The position numbers and the translations under genes are program-made. Positions 50,599 through 61,377 of a stretch of DNA of 64,000 nucleotides are shown piece after piece. This DNA is from Brachybacterium fresconis (GTDB lineage: Bacteria > Actinomycetota > Actinomycetes > Actinomycetales > Dermabacteraceae), in contig NZ_JAGIOC010000001.1 of NCBI RefSeq assembly GCF_017876515.1, forward strand, positions 682,001 through 746,000, read 5' to 3'. Position 1 is the first letter of the stretch. Every line of letters starts with the position of its first letter. A model generated the notes under the pieces. The model did not search any database, was not told the origin of the DNA, and was given only the letters and a program-made list of their open reading frames with translations.

Positions 50599-51147
50599 CT
50601 ACCGGACCGGCGCGTATGTCAGCACGACGGCGCCCGAGCCGAGCTCCGTGCGCTCGATCAGCTCGAGATCGAGCGGCCGGGACAACCCGGCGAACAGCGT
50701 CGGCCCGTGCCCGGCGACCCGCGGATGGACCAGGAACTCGTACTCGTCGATCAGACCGAGCTCCGCGAGGGCGAGCGGAAGGGTCACGCCGCCGGTGAGA
50801 AGGCCCTCCCCCGGTGCATCCTTGAGCTCACGGACCGCCGTGGCGAGGTCCCCGCGCAGGATCTGGGAGTTCCAGTCGACCTGGGTCAGGGTGCTGGAGA
50901 CGACGTACTTCTGGGCGGCGTCGATCGTGCGGGCGAAGGGCTCGACCCACTCAGGGAACATCCCCGGTTCCAGCGGCAGCCGCCAGGCCTCCTCCATCAT
51001 CTGGTACGTGACGCGACCGAACAGCAGGGCGTCGGCGCGCGCGAGGTTCTCGGCGTGGTGGCGATGCATCTGCTCGTCCGGCTCCACCGCCCGGTGGTCG
51101 CAGCAGCCGTCGACGGTGACGTTGATGGAGTACCGCAGAGGTCTCAT
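50599..51147 (-). CDS. Dihydrofolate reductase family protein
   Basis: This 182-residue RibD_C-fold reductase has [20 protein letters not shown] at the N-terminus, [40 protein letters not shown] and the C-terminal [18 protein letters not shown]. It should bind NADPH; the substrate is unknown. It is divergent from recQ with 79 bp between. TAGACT stands 7 nt before the ATG at 51147 without a Shine-Dalgarno sequence, so the message is probably leaderless. Confidence 0.88.
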   Translation of the reverse strand: MRPLRYSINVTVDGCCDHRAVEPDEQMHRHHAENLARADALLFGRVTYQMMEEAWRLPLEPGMFPEWVEPFARTIDAAQKYVVSSTLTQVDWNSQILRGDLATAVRELKDAPGEGLLTGGVTLPLALAELGLIDEYEFLVHPRVAGHGPTLFAGLSRPLDLELIERTELGSGAVVLTYAPVR

Positions 51148-51154
51148 CCGCGGG

Positions 51155-51160
51155 AGTCTA
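51155..51160 (-). promoter_or_regulatory. -10 element of a probable leaderless promoter (DHFR-like gene)
   Basis: TAGACT on the minus strand, 7 nt before the ATG at 51147. Confidence 0.45.
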
Positions 51161-51213
51161 CGCGCCCGTCCACAGCTGCCCGGGCCGGGTCGCCGCTCGT
51201 CGGCCCGCCCGAA

Positions 51214-51219
51214 TACAGT
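51214..51219 (+). promoter_or_regulatory. -10 element of a probable leaderless promoter (recQ)
   Basis: TACAGT, 7 nt before the ATG at 51227; no Shine-Dalgarno sequence is present. It supports 51227 over the longer frame that starts at 50501. Confidence 0.45.
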
Positions 51220-51226
51220 GGCCACC

Positions 51227-53107
<1,881 letters not shown>

Positions 53108-53222
53108 TCGCTCCCTCCCGAGCTGCCGGTCACCTGGAGCTGACCAGGGAATCTTCGCCGCCTGGGGGCGCCGGGAGCTGACGGGCACCTCGAGTGTCGC
53201 CCCCGTGCGGGAGACTGGACGC

Positions 53223-53936
53223 ATGATGATCCATCCCGAGGAGGCGGACCCCGAGAAGGGAGTCGGCGCCGAGATCTCCTGGCAGCGCGGCACCTGCCCC
53301 CGCTGCGGCAGCGACCAGGTGATCCACCACGTGATCGGCATGCCCGTGGCGGGGGCGATGGAGTCCTCCCCGCCGTGGGTGGTCTGGGAGGGCTGCGTCG
53401 GCCTCGGCCCGGAGCGGGAGTGCCGGGCCTGCCAGCATGCCTGGTGGCCTGAGGACGTCGGCTACGCGGAGGATCCGGAGCCGTGGATCGACGGACTGAC
53501 CGGCCAGGAGGAGCCGATCGACCCCGCGCCCCTGCGCGTGGTCGGTGCGGTGATCGTCGACGGGGAGCGGATCCTGGCCGCCCGGCGGAGACCGGGGAAG
53601 GCCGCCGCCGGGATGTGGGAGTTCCCCGGCGGGAAGATCGAGCGGGGCGAGTCCCCGCAGCAGGCCCTGGTCCGCGAGCTCGCCGAGGAGCTCGGCGTCC
53701 AGGTCTCGGTCGGTCACCTGATCGGCCGCGGAGAGGGTGAGGCCGGGGACCGCGACCTCCACCTGGACTGCTACTGGGTGCGCCTGGTCGGGCCGGTACC
53801 GACAGGCAGCACCGACCACGACCGGCTCGAATGGCTCGGCCGCGACGAGCTGCGGGAGCGGCAGTGGGCTCCGCCCGACGTCCCGATCGTCCAGGTGCTC
53901 CTGGCGGGGGCGCCGCCGGTCTTCGACCGACCCTGA
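53223..53936 (+). CDS. Zinc-ribbon/NUDIX hydrolase fusion (MutT-like)
   Basis: This 237-residue protein has an N-terminal four-cysteine ribbon (CPRC at 25-28 and CRAC at 67-70) followed by a NUDIX domain (about 104-235). The NUDIX box runs from Gly137 to Val159 with E143, R151-E152 and E155-E156 all in place, so hydrolase activity is likely. Features such as VVGAVIVDGERILAARR and MWEFPGGK are those of 8-oxo-dGTP pyrophosphatases, which cleanse oxidised nucleotides. The ribbon is not part of MutT and resembles CPCC-type domains. The start at 53223 (ATGATG) is a likely leaderless site (GAGACT 6 nt upstream). The stop lies 2 bp from the convergent hydrolase. Confidence 0.87.
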   Translation: MMIHPEEADPEKGVGAEISWQRGTCPRCGSDQVIHHVIGMPVAGAMESSPPWVVWEGCVGLGPERECRACQHAWWPEDVGYAEDPEPWIDGLTGQEEPIDPAPLRVVGAVIVDGERILAARRRPGKAAAGMWEFPGGKIERGESPQQALVRELAEELGVQVSVGHLIGRGEGEAGDRDLHLDCYWVRLVGPVPTGSTDHDRLEWLGRDELRERQWAPPDVPIVQVLLAGAPPVFDRP

Positions 53937-53938
53937 GC

Positions 53939-54763
53939 TCAGCGCCCGAGGAAGTCCAGCAGCGCCTTGTTGAACTGTTCGGGATGGCTCGCGTTGAGGC
54001 CGTGCGGCCCGCCCGGGATCAGCACCAGCTCGCTGCCGGGGACCGCCTCGTGCGTCCGCTTGCCGGAGCCCTCGAAAGGCACCGTGCCGTCGGAGTCGCC
54101 GTGGATGATCAGCAGCGGCACGTCGATCGCACGCAGATCCTCCCGGAAGTCCGTGGTGGCCCAGGCCTCCATGCAGGCCAGCGCCGCCCCCTGGTCGCTC
54201 TGACGTGACATGCGCACCGCCTCGTCGACCTCGGCCTGATCGACCGCGAGCTGATCGCCCGCCGTGAAGAACCCCGTCGCGAAGTCGGCGAAGAAGGCAT
54301 CGCGGTCCTGCTCGAGACCCTCGCGCAGCTGGGCGGCGGCGTCCCGGGTCAGCGGACCCTCGGGATTGTCGTCCGTCTGCAGCAGGTACGGCGGGACGGC
54401 GGACGCGAGCACTGCCGCACGCACCCGCGGACTGCCCTGGGTACCCAGGTGACGCACGACCTCGCCGCCGCCCATGGAGAAGCCCACCAGCGTCACATCG
54501 TGCACATCCAGCTGGGTGAGCACCGCCGTGAGGTCCGCGGCAAGGGTGTCGTAGTCGTAGCCGTCCTGGGGCTTGTCGGAGCGTCCGAATCCACGACGGT
54601 CATAGGTGATCACGCGGTATCCGGCCTGGTCGAGGGCGTCCCTCTGGTGGGCCCAGGACTCGCCGGAGAGCGGCCAGCCGTGGATGAGGACCACGGGGTG
54701 CCCGGAGCCCCCGCTGTCCTCGACGAACAGAGTGATCCCGTCCTGTGCGGTGACGTGCGCCAT
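53939..54763 (-). CDS. Alpha/beta hydrolase, non-heme chloroperoxidase (perhydrolase) type
   Basis: This 274-residue cytosolic protein has the cofactor-free haloperoxidase pattern: VVLIHGWPLSGESWAHQ, YDRRGFGRSDKP, the nucleophile Ser96 in GFSMGGGEV, an acid in IIHGDSDGTVP and His in PGGPHGLNASHPE. Such enzymes are esterases that form peracids. The start at 54763 has GAGGAACG upstream and begins at the usual family N-terminus. It is convergent with the NUDIX gene. Confidence 0.92.
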   Translation of the reverse strand: MAHVTAQDGITLFVEDSGGSGHPVVLIHGWPLSGESWAHQRDALDQAGYRVITYDRRGFGRSDKPQDGYDYDTLAADLTAVLTQLDVHDVTLVGFSMGGGEVVRHLGTQGSPRVRAAVLASAVPPYLLQTDDNPEGPLTRDAAAQLREGLEQDRDAFFADFATGFFTAGDQLAVDQAEVDEAVRMSRQSDQGAALACMEAWATTDFREDLRAIDVPLLIIHGDSDGTVPFEGSGKRTHEAVPGSELVLIPGGPHGLNASHPEQFNKALLDFLGR

Positions 54764-54898
54764 CGTCGTTCCTCTCCTCGGTGATGTCTCGACGCTATGC
54801 AGTCCTGCCCCGCAGTGCAAGCGCTCCTGCCCGGCGGTCATCGCCCCAGGACCCGGCGCCCCGGCGCAACTCCCCAGCAGCTCCTGGACCCGGACTGC

Positions 54899-56161
54899 TC
54901 AGCGCACCCCGTCGGGGAAGTCCGCCGGCTCCCCCGGCTGCCCGGTCTCGCCGAGGTCGATGCCGTAGTCGGAGGCGAAGCGCAGCTCGGTGCCCGCGAA
55001 GGTGCCCTCGACGTCCTCGTCGAGGTGGAACACCCGCGCGCCGCGCAGACGGTTCTCCTCCGCACCGCCCAGCCCATAGGTGCCGAAGCCGGTGCCCGGC
55101 CCGTAGCCGAGCTGGATGCCGTAGTAGTCGCCCACATAGGTGTTGATGTGGTCGTGCCCGACGAACAGGCCTCGCACATCGCCGCGCTGCAGCATCGCGG
55201 CGAACATGCCGGAGTTGAACGGGCCGGGGCACTCGTCCTCGTTGCGCTCCCCGACGATCGAGTGCTTCGCCGCCGCGCGGGCGTGATCGGCCCCGGTGCG
55301 GGCGTCGACGCTCGCGAACCACATGAAGCGGTGCTCCCACAGCGCGATGTGCTGGAACACGAGACCCGGGACCAGCTGCTTGTTCTTCGACTCCAGTCGC
55401 TGGGAGGCGTGGAGGTACCACTGGACCTGGTCGGGGCGCAGCCAGTCCCAGTCGGGGTATCCCTCGAAGTCCTGGCCGGCGATCTGCTCGGGGGCGTAGC
55501 GACCGGAGTCCAGCAGCCACAGGGCGAAGGCGTCGGCCCGCGATGCCGCGGAGCGCACGGTCAGCACCTGGTTGCCGCTGCCGGTGGTGTCCCGGGCGCC
55601 GGGGGTGTTGACGTTGTGCCGGTACTGCGCGACGAACTCCAGGTAGCCGGTCTCGTCGAGCCCGGTGGCCGCGCTGGAGTCCTCGTCGTGGTTGCCGAAG
55701 GTCAGTGCCCAGGGGATGCCGCGGTCCTCCATGGGCCGGACCACGTTGTTGATCGCCTGCTTCGCCTCCTGGGCCGTGGTGGGCGATCCGTCGATGACGT
55801 CGCCGTTGATCACCACGAAGTCCGGTGCCACGTCGTCCAGCACCGCCTCCTGCAGGGCGACGGTGCGCACATCGGTGCGGTGGCCGTCCTGGGTGTCGTT
55901 GAACTGGACGACGACGAAGGTGCCGTCGTCCCGGAAGGAGAGCTCGTCGCGCACGATGCCTTCGTTCGGTCGCAGGGGTCGGTCCGTCGGTGCGGTCGCA
56001 GCGGGCACCACCGGGGCGGGGGCCGCCGACGCGGTTCCCATCATGCCTGCCGCAGCGATGCCGGTGGCGGAGTATCGCAGCAGCGATCGGCGCGACTGCG
56101 CGGGGCGGGAGGGCGGCAGGGAGGACGGGGTCGAGGCGGCTGAGGAGGAGCGAGTGGTCAT
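54899..56161 (-). CDS. Secreted metallophosphoesterase
   Basis: This 420-residue protein has a Ser/Pro-rich start and a signal with SRRSLLRYSATGIAAAGMMG (23-42, Tat-like). The calcineurin-like phosphoesterase domain has all metal motifs in order: NDTQDGH (88-94), INGDVIDG (118-125), TFGNHDED near residue 155 and GLFVGHDH near 350. Exported members act on phosphomonoesters or nucleotides outside the cell; the exact substrate is unknown. The N-terminal D-x-H motif is in the longer NDTQDGH form found in eukaryote-like (Dcr2/purple acid phosphatase-related) enzymes. It is a single gene, with short gaps on both sides. Confidence 0.88.
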   Translation of the reverse strand: MTTRSSSAASTPSSLPPSRPAQSRRSLLRYSATGIAAAGMMGTASAAPAPVVPAATAPTDRPLRPNEGIVRDELSFRDDGTFVVVQFNDTQDGHRTDVRTVALQEAVLDDVAPDFVVINGDVIDGSPTTAQEAKQAINNVVRPMEDRGIPWALTFGNHDEDSSAATGLDETGYLEFVAQYRHNVNTPGARDTTGSGNQVLTVRSAASRADAFALWLLDSGRYAPEQIAGQDFEGYPDWDWLRPDQVQWYLHASQRLESKNKQLVPGLVFQHIALWEHRFMWFASVDARTGADHARAAAKHSIVGERNEDECPGPFNSGMFAAMLQRGDVRGLFVGHDHINTYVGDYYGIQLGYGPGTGFGTYGLGGAEENRLRGARVFHLDEDVEGTFAGTELRFASDYGIDLGETGQPGEPADFPDGVR

Positions 56162-56276
56162 GGGGGCCTTGTCGTCGGAGGCGGGAGGTGTGCCGACCCA
56201 GACAAGCGGTCCCGCCGTACAGGGAGCCGTCCTCTCGGCGAGCATGCCGCGGCGTCCCGGCGAACGGCCGATGAAC

Positions 56277-57458
56277 TCACCGCCGAACGGCCCGGCGGAT
56301 CGCCGTGGCCAGCAGGGCCTCGAGCGGCCCGCGTCCCCCGCGTGCGGCCAGCACCCCGCCGAGGACGAGCACCCCGGCCAGATGGACGGCCAGGATCCCG
56401 GCGCCGCCGACGTACCAGGGCATCGAGCTCAGGTCCCCACCGGCCAGGAGCACGGCGGTGACCAGTGCGATGCCGGTGGCCAGCACGTGGGCGACATAGA
56501 TCGTCAGCGGCGCGGCACCCGCGGCCCGCAGGCTCTGCGCGATCCTCCCGCGCACCGTGCGCAGCGACGGCAGCGGCTGCGCCGGCGGCAGCAGGCGCAG
56601 CGCCATGCCGATCAGCGCCACGGCGATGCCGCCGGTGGCGACCATGTCGGCGACGGTCCCGGTGTGCGTCGCGGCGGTGTACCAGGCTCCCGGGGTGGCG
56701 TGGCCGAGAGCGGCGGCGAGGTGGGGCACGAGGTGGGCGGCCGTCGCGGTCACCGCCCCGCCGGCCAGGGCGAGGAGGGAGAGGCGGCGGATCCGCCCGG
56801 TCTCCTGCGCGCGCAGCACGGCGCGCATCAGCACGATGCCCGTCAGCAGGTACGGGATCCAGGTGATCAGCGGGTACTGGCCGGTCAGCACCAGGCCCCG
56901 GAGCACGCCGACGGGGTCGTCCAGGCTCAGCAGCGTCACGGTGCCGAACTCGACGGGCCCGGGCACGGCCATCGCGAGCGGGTGGCCCGCGATGGTGAGC
57001 ACGGCGATCACCGCGACCAGCACCCGGCTGCCGAGGAGCAGCAGCGGGGCGGTGATCATCATGGACAGCCCGAAGGGCACCAGCACCACCATCACGGGGC
57101 TGGGGACCAGCTCGAGCAGCAGGCCCAGGAGCGTCACGGCGGCGCCGCGCACCATGATCGCCAGGACCGCGCCGCGGCGGTCCCCCTCATCCAACCGCCG
57201 TCGGGAAGCCAGCACGAGGCTGCCGCCGCCGACGACGGCGAACAGGGTCGAGGATGTTCCCTCGGTCAGCAGGTGCGCGATCCGCGCCGCCGCGGCCTCC
57301 GGTCCGGTGGCGCCGGGGACGAGCGCGAGCGGGGCCAGGAGGTGCGCGCTCATCATGCCGATGACGGCGAGCAGACGGACCAGGTCGAGCGCCTCGATCC
57401 GGGTGGGAGTCGCCGGGGCCGAGGGACGGGCATCAGGGCGGGGTGGTGCGTATGTCAT
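56277..57458 (-). CDS. Multi-pass membrane protein, DUF418/acyltransferase-like
   Basis: This 393-residue protein has about 10 hydrophobic helices. The N-terminal RIEALDLVRLLAVIGMMSAH and the TLFAVVGGGSLVLASRRR segment are typical of the DUF418/DUF1624 and heparan-alpha-glucosaminide N-acetyltransferase-like group. It could acylate a surface sugar; no direct evidence. The ATG at 57458 and an in-frame GTG at 57464 are both possible starts. No clear ribosome site is seen. A C-terminal Arg-rich end faces the cytosol. Confidence 0.72.
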   Translation of the reverse strand: MTYAPPRPDARPSAPATPTRIEALDLVRLLAVIGMMSAHLLAPLALVPGATGPEAAAARIAHLLTEGTSSTLFAVVGGGSLVLASRRRLDEGDRRGAVLAIMVRGAAVTLLGLLLELVPSPVMVVLVPFGLSMMITAPLLLLGSRVLVAVIAVLTIAGHPLAMAVPGPVEFGTVTLLSLDDPVGVLRGLVLTGQYPLITWIPYLLTGIVLMRAVLRAQETGRIRRLSLLALAGGAVTATAAHLVPHLAAALGHATPGAWYTAATHTGTVADMVATGGIAVALIGMALRLLPPAQPLPSLRTVRGRIAQSLRAAGAAPLTIYVAHVLATGIALVTAVLLAGGDLSSMPWYVGGAGILAVHLAGVLVLGGVLAARGGRGPLEALLATAIRRAVRR

Positions 57459-57537
57459 GCCCACCAGGGTTCCGGGACCGGCCCGGTCGGCGCGTCAGCT
57501 CGCGGGACGATCCGGAGTCCTCCCGGAGGTGGACTCC

Positions 57538-59259
57538 TCAGATCGCCGCTCCGCGGCCCCACTCCCGGATGAAGGCCTCGCGCCGCTCGGCCTGCTCGAC
57601 GGGGTCGGGCACCGGCAGCGAGGCGATGAGCTTGCGGGTGTAGTCGTGGGAGGGCCGCTGCAGCACGTCCGGGCCGTGACCGTCCTCGACCAGCTCGCCG
57701 CGGAACAGCACCCCGATGCGATGGGCGAGCGTGTCGACCACCGCCAGATCGTGGCTGATGAACAGGGCGGCGAAGCCCAGTCGGCTCTGCAGCTCCCGGA
57801 ACAGCTCGAGCACCGTGGCCTGCACGGAGACGTCCAGCGCGCTGGTCGGCTCGTCAGCGATCAGCAGCTCGGGCCCCAGCACCAGCGCCCGCGCCAGCGA
57901 GATGCGCTGACGCTGCCCGCCGGAGAGCTCGTGCGGGTAGCGGCCCGCGTAGCTCCCCGGCAGCTCCACGGCCTCCAGCAGCTCCCGCACCTGCTTCGTG
58001 TGCTCGGCAGGTCCCTGCTGGGGCTCGTGGACGATCAGCGGCTCGGCGATGCACTGCTCGATGGTCAGGTGCGGGTTGAAGGACGTGGCGGGGTCCTGGA
58101 ACACGAAGCCGATCCGTCGGCGCAGGGGCTTGAAGGACTTCTCCTTCATCCCGTTCATCTCGTGGCCGAGCACCTGCAGGCTGCCGCCGGTGGTGCGCTC
58201 GAGACCGGCCATGGCACGGCCGATGGTGGTCTTGCCGGAGCCCGACTCCCCCACCAGGCCGTACACCTGGCCGGCACGGATGGTGAAGTCCACGCCCTTG
58301 ACGGCGCGGAACGGAGGCCGCCCCAGCCGTCCCGGGTACTCGATGACCAGGTCCTTCGCGACGACGACCGGGTGGGCCTCGTCGATCTGCTGCTGCTGCT
58401 CGGAATCCAGCGCCGTCCACGCGGAGTTGCGGCCCAGGTGGGGCACCGCGGCCAGGAGCTTCTTGGTGTAGTCCTCCCGAGGGTGGGCGAACAGCTCCTG
58501 CGCGCCGGCGCGCTCGATCACCTTCCCGTGGTACATCACGGCCACGGAGTCGGCGAGGTCGGCGACCACGCCCATGTTGTGAGTGATCACGATGATCGAG
58601 GTGCCGAAGCGGTCCCGCACGTCCCGCAGCAGCTCCAGGATCTCGGCCTGCACGGTCACGTCCAGCGCGGTGGTCGGCTCGTCGGCGACGATCAGCTCAG
58701 CCCCCAGGGCCAGCGCCATGGCGATCATGATGCGCTGCTTCTGGCCGCCGGAGAACTCGTGGGGGTAGCGATCGATGCGCTCGATCGGGTCGGGGATGCC
58801 CACCTTCTCCAGCGCCGCGACCGCCTCTGCGCGGATCTCCTTGCGGGTCATCCCGGGTCGGTGCGCCCGCAGCCCCTCCCCGATCTGCCACCAGATGGGG
58901 AAGACCGGATTCATGGCGCTGGAGGGCTCCTGGAAGATCATCGAGACGTCCTCGCCGCGCAGCGCCCGCAGCTGCGCTCCGCTGAGGCTCACCACGTCGG
59001 TGCCGGAGACCAGCACCGCCCCGGTCGCCTCGGCGGTCTCCGGCAGCAGCCCCAGGATCGAGCGGGCGGTGACGGACTTGCCGGAGCCGGACTCGCCGAC
59101 GATCGCGAGGATCTCTCCCGGGGCGACCTCGACGTCCATCGTGTCGACCGCGTGGACGTCCCCGCCGTCGGTCGCGAAGTGGATGTCGAGATCCCGGATC
59201 GCGAGGCGCGGGACCGCCTGCGGGTCCTGCGTGTCCTGCGTGCTCTGCGTGCCGCTCAT
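57538..59259 (-). CDS. Fused peptide ABC transporter ATPase (DppD-DppF in one chain)
   Basis: This 573-residue protein contains two complete ATPase halves. Walker A 1 is GESGSGKS (55-62) and Walker A 2 GESGSGKT (337-344). Signatures are FSGGQKQR (169-176) and LSGGQRQR near 443-450. Walker B sites are LIVADEPTTALD and LLIADEPTSALD. An oligopeptide-specific region (EDYTKKLLAAVPHLG near 262-276) ends the first half. It powers both permeases downstream in this listing. Its ATG overlaps the DppC-like stop by 4 bp. Fusions of this kind are common in Actinobacteria. Confidence 0.94.
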   Translation of the reverse strand: MSGTQSTQDTQDPQAVPRLAIRDLDIHFATDGGDVHAVDTMDVEVAPGEILAIVGESGSGKSVTARSILGLLPETAEATGAVLVSGTDVVSLSGAQLRALRGEDVSMIFQEPSSAMNPVFPIWWQIGEGLRAHRPGMTRKEIRAEAVAALEKVGIPDPIERIDRYPHEFSGGQKQRIMIAMALALGAELIVADEPTTALDVTVQAEILELLRDVRDRFGTSIIVITHNMGVVADLADSVAVMYHGKVIERAGAQELFAHPREDYTKKLLAAVPHLGRNSAWTALDSEQQQQIDEAHPVVVAKDLVIEYPGRLGRPPFRAVKGVDFTIRAGQVYGLVGESGSGKTTIGRAMAGLERTTGGSLQVLGHEMNGMKEKSFKPLRRRIGFVFQDPATSFNPHLTIEQCIAEPLIVHEPQQGPAEHTKQVRELLEAVELPGSYAGRYPHELSGGQRQRISLARALVLGPELLIADEPTSALDVSVQATVLELFRELQSRLGFAALFISHDLAVVDTLAHRIGVLFRGELVEDGHGPDVLQRPSHDYTRKLIASLPVPDPVEQAERREAFIREWGRGAAI

Positions 59260-60287
59260 GCCGCCGCCTTCCGTCGAGCGCGCGAGCGCTTCTTCCGCGT
59301 GCGCAGACGCGGATCGTTGAGGTCGTTGATGGACTCGCCCACCAGGGTCACGCCGAGCACGGCGGCCACGATGGCCAGACCCGGGAACAGGCCGGTCCAC
59401 CAGATCCCGCTGGTCGCGTCGGCCATCGCGCGGTTGAGGTCGTAGCCCCACTCGGCGGCGCTGGTCGGCTCGATGCCGAAGCCCAGGAATCCGAGCGCGG
59501 CCAGGGTCAGGATCGCCTCGGAGGAGTTCAGCGTGAAGATCAGCGGCAGGGTGCGGGTGGCGTTGCGCAGCAGGTGCGTGCCCATGACGCGCTTGTGCCC
59601 GGTGCCGATGACCTTCGCGGCCTCCACGAAGGGCTCCGCCTTCAGCTGGACCACCTCGGCGCGGATCACCCGGAAGTACTGCGGGACGAACACGACGGTG
59701 ATGGAGATGGCGGCGGCCAGGATGCCGCCCCAGGCGTTGGACTGCCCGCCGGAGATGACGATCGACATGACGATCGCCAGCAGCAGCGAGGGGAAGGCGT
59801 AGATCGCGTCGGCCAGCATCACCAGCACGCGGTCCAGCCAGCCGCCGAGGTAGCCCGACAGCAGGCCCACGGCCGAGCCGAGGAACAGGGAGGCCACGAC
59901 CGCGCAGACCATGACGGCCACCGCCGTGCGGGTCCCCCAGATCACCCTGGAGAGCACGTCGAAGCCGGTCACGGTGGTGCCCAGCAGGTGCTCGGCCGAC
60001 GGGGGCTGCTGGCCGCCGAAGCGCTCGCCGTCGACCCCGGTCTGGGCGAAGCCGTAGGGCGCCACCAGCGGGGCGAACAGGGCGGTCAGCAACAGGCCGA
60101 TCACCAGCACCAGTCCGGTGATGAGCATGCCGCGCTGCAGCCCGACGCTGCCGCGCAGGTGCGAGATGACCGGCAGGCGCAGGATCCAGGAGGAGCGGGC
60201 CCGGGCGGCGACGCGGGTGGATTCCGCGGCGAGGTCGTGGTCGGCGCCGCCGTCTTCTCCCGGCGGGACGGGGTTCGAGAGCGTCAT
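59256..60287 (-). CDS. Peptide-type ABC permease (DppC-like)
   Basis: This 343-residue permease of the DppC class has a cytoplasmic start, a first helix (LITGLVLVIGLLLTALFAPL), an LLGTTVTGFDVLSRVIWGTR loop typical of DppC, and an EAA loop EAAKVIGTGHKRVMGTHLLR near 220-240. It pairs with the DppB-like permease encoded 1 bp away (gap 60288). Its C-terminus is basic (RTRKKRSRARRKAAA). Confidence 0.93.
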   Translation of the reverse strand: MTLSNPVPPGEDGGADHDLAAESTRVAARARSSWILRLPVISHLRGSVGLQRGMLITGLVLVIGLLLTALFAPLVAPYGFAQTGVDGERFGGQQPPSAEHLLGTTVTGFDVLSRVIWGTRTAVAVMVCAVVASLFLGSAVGLLSGYLGGWLDRVLVMLADAIYAFPSLLLAIVMSIVISGGQSNAWGGILAAAISITVVFVPQYFRVIRAEVVQLKAEPFVEAAKVIGTGHKRVMGTHLLRNATRTLPLIFTLNSSEAILTLAALGFLGFGIEPTSAAEWGYDLNRAMADATSGIWWTGLFPGLAIVAAVLGVTLVGESINDLNDPRLRTRKKRSRARRKAAA

Positions 60288-60288
60288 G

Positions 60289-61377
60289 TCAGTACCTCAC
60301 TCGGGGGTCGATGAGGGCGGCGACGACGTCGACCAGGAAGTTGGAGATCGCCACGATGACGGCGAGCATCATGACGATGCCCTGCACGGCCACGTAGTCG
60401 CGGGCCTTCATGTACTCGGCGAGCATGTAACCCAGCCCGTTCCACTCGAAGGTGGTCTCGGTCAGCACCGCGCCGCCCAGCATCATCGCGATCTGCATGC
60501 CCATCACGGTCACGATCGGGATCAGCGCCGGACGCAGGGCGTGCCGGGTGGTCAACCGCCGCTCGGCCACGCCGCGGGAGCGGGCGGAGTCGATGTACTG
60601 CATCTCCAGCGTGCCGATCATGTTGGTGCGCACCAGGCGCAGGAAGATGCCGCCGGTGAGCACGCCGAGCGCGATGGCGGGCAGCACCGCATGCTTCGTG
60701 ACGTCGAGGAGCAGGTCGACGTTCCCCAGTCGCAGCGCGTCCAGCAGGTAGAACGGCGACGGGTTCAGGATCGAGCTCATGGTCAGCTCGCCGCGGGTCG
60801 AGAGCCGTCCGGCGACGGGCAGCCAGTCCAGGCCCACGGAGAACACGAGTTTGAGCAGCAGGCCCACGAAGAACACGGGCGTCGCGTAGCCCAGGATCGC
60901 CACGATCCGCAGCACCGCGTCCGGCCAGCGGTCGCGCGTGCGGGCCGCGATCATGCCCAGGGGCACGCCGGCCACCAGAGCGACCACCACGGCGTAGACC
61001 ACCAGTTCGAAGGTCGCTCCGCCGTAGGTGGTGAGGATCTGAGAGACCGGGGTGCCGTCGGTGTAGGAGGTGCCGAAGTCCCCTCGGAGCACGCCGCCGA
61101 GGTAGTCGACGTACTGCACGATCAGCGGGCGGTCGTAGCCGGCCTCGGCACGGCGCTCCGCGAGCTGTTCAGGGGTCAGCCGGCCGCCCAGGGCCGCCGT
61201 GATCGGGTCGCCCGTGATCCTCATCAGGAAGAACACGACCGTCATCAGGATGAACACGGTCGGGATGATGAGCAGGAACCGCACCAGGATGTAGCGGCCG
61301 AGACCTCCCGAGCGCTCGCGCTTGCGCGCGGGTCGGGGGGTGGTGGGCTCGACCGTCGTATCGGGTTCCGCGCTCAC
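60289..61377 (-). CDS. Peptide-type ABC permease (DppB-like)
   Basis: This 362-residue permease of the DppB class has a Pro/Arg-rich cytoplasmic start, a first helix (YILVRFLLIIPTVFILMTVV), DPITAALGGRLTPEQLAERR in the loop, a YGGATFELVVYAVVVALVAG helix and an EAA region with DSARSRGVAERRLTTRHALR. The start is a GTG at 61377 overlapping the binding-protein stop (GTGA). The EQLAERRAEAGYDRPLIVQY stretch is the usual DppB loop sequence. Confidence 0.93.
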   Translation of the reverse strand: MSAEPDTTVEPTTPRPARKRERSGGLGRYILVRFLLIIPTVFILMTVVFFLMRITGDPITAALGGRLTPEQLAERRAEAGYDRPLIVQYVDYLGGVLRGDFGTSYTDGTPVSQILTTYGGATFELVVYAVVVALVAGVPLGMIAARTRDRWPDAVLRIVAILGYATPVFFVGLLLKLVFSVGLDWLPVAGRLSTRGELTMSSILNPSPFYLLDALRLGNVDLLLDVTKHAVLPAIALGVLTGGIFLRLVRTNMIGTLEMQYIDSARSRGVAERRLTTRHALRPALIPIVTVMGMQIAMMLGGAVLTETTFEWNGLGYMLAEYMKARDYVAVQGIVMMLAVIVAISNFLVDVVAALIDPRVRY

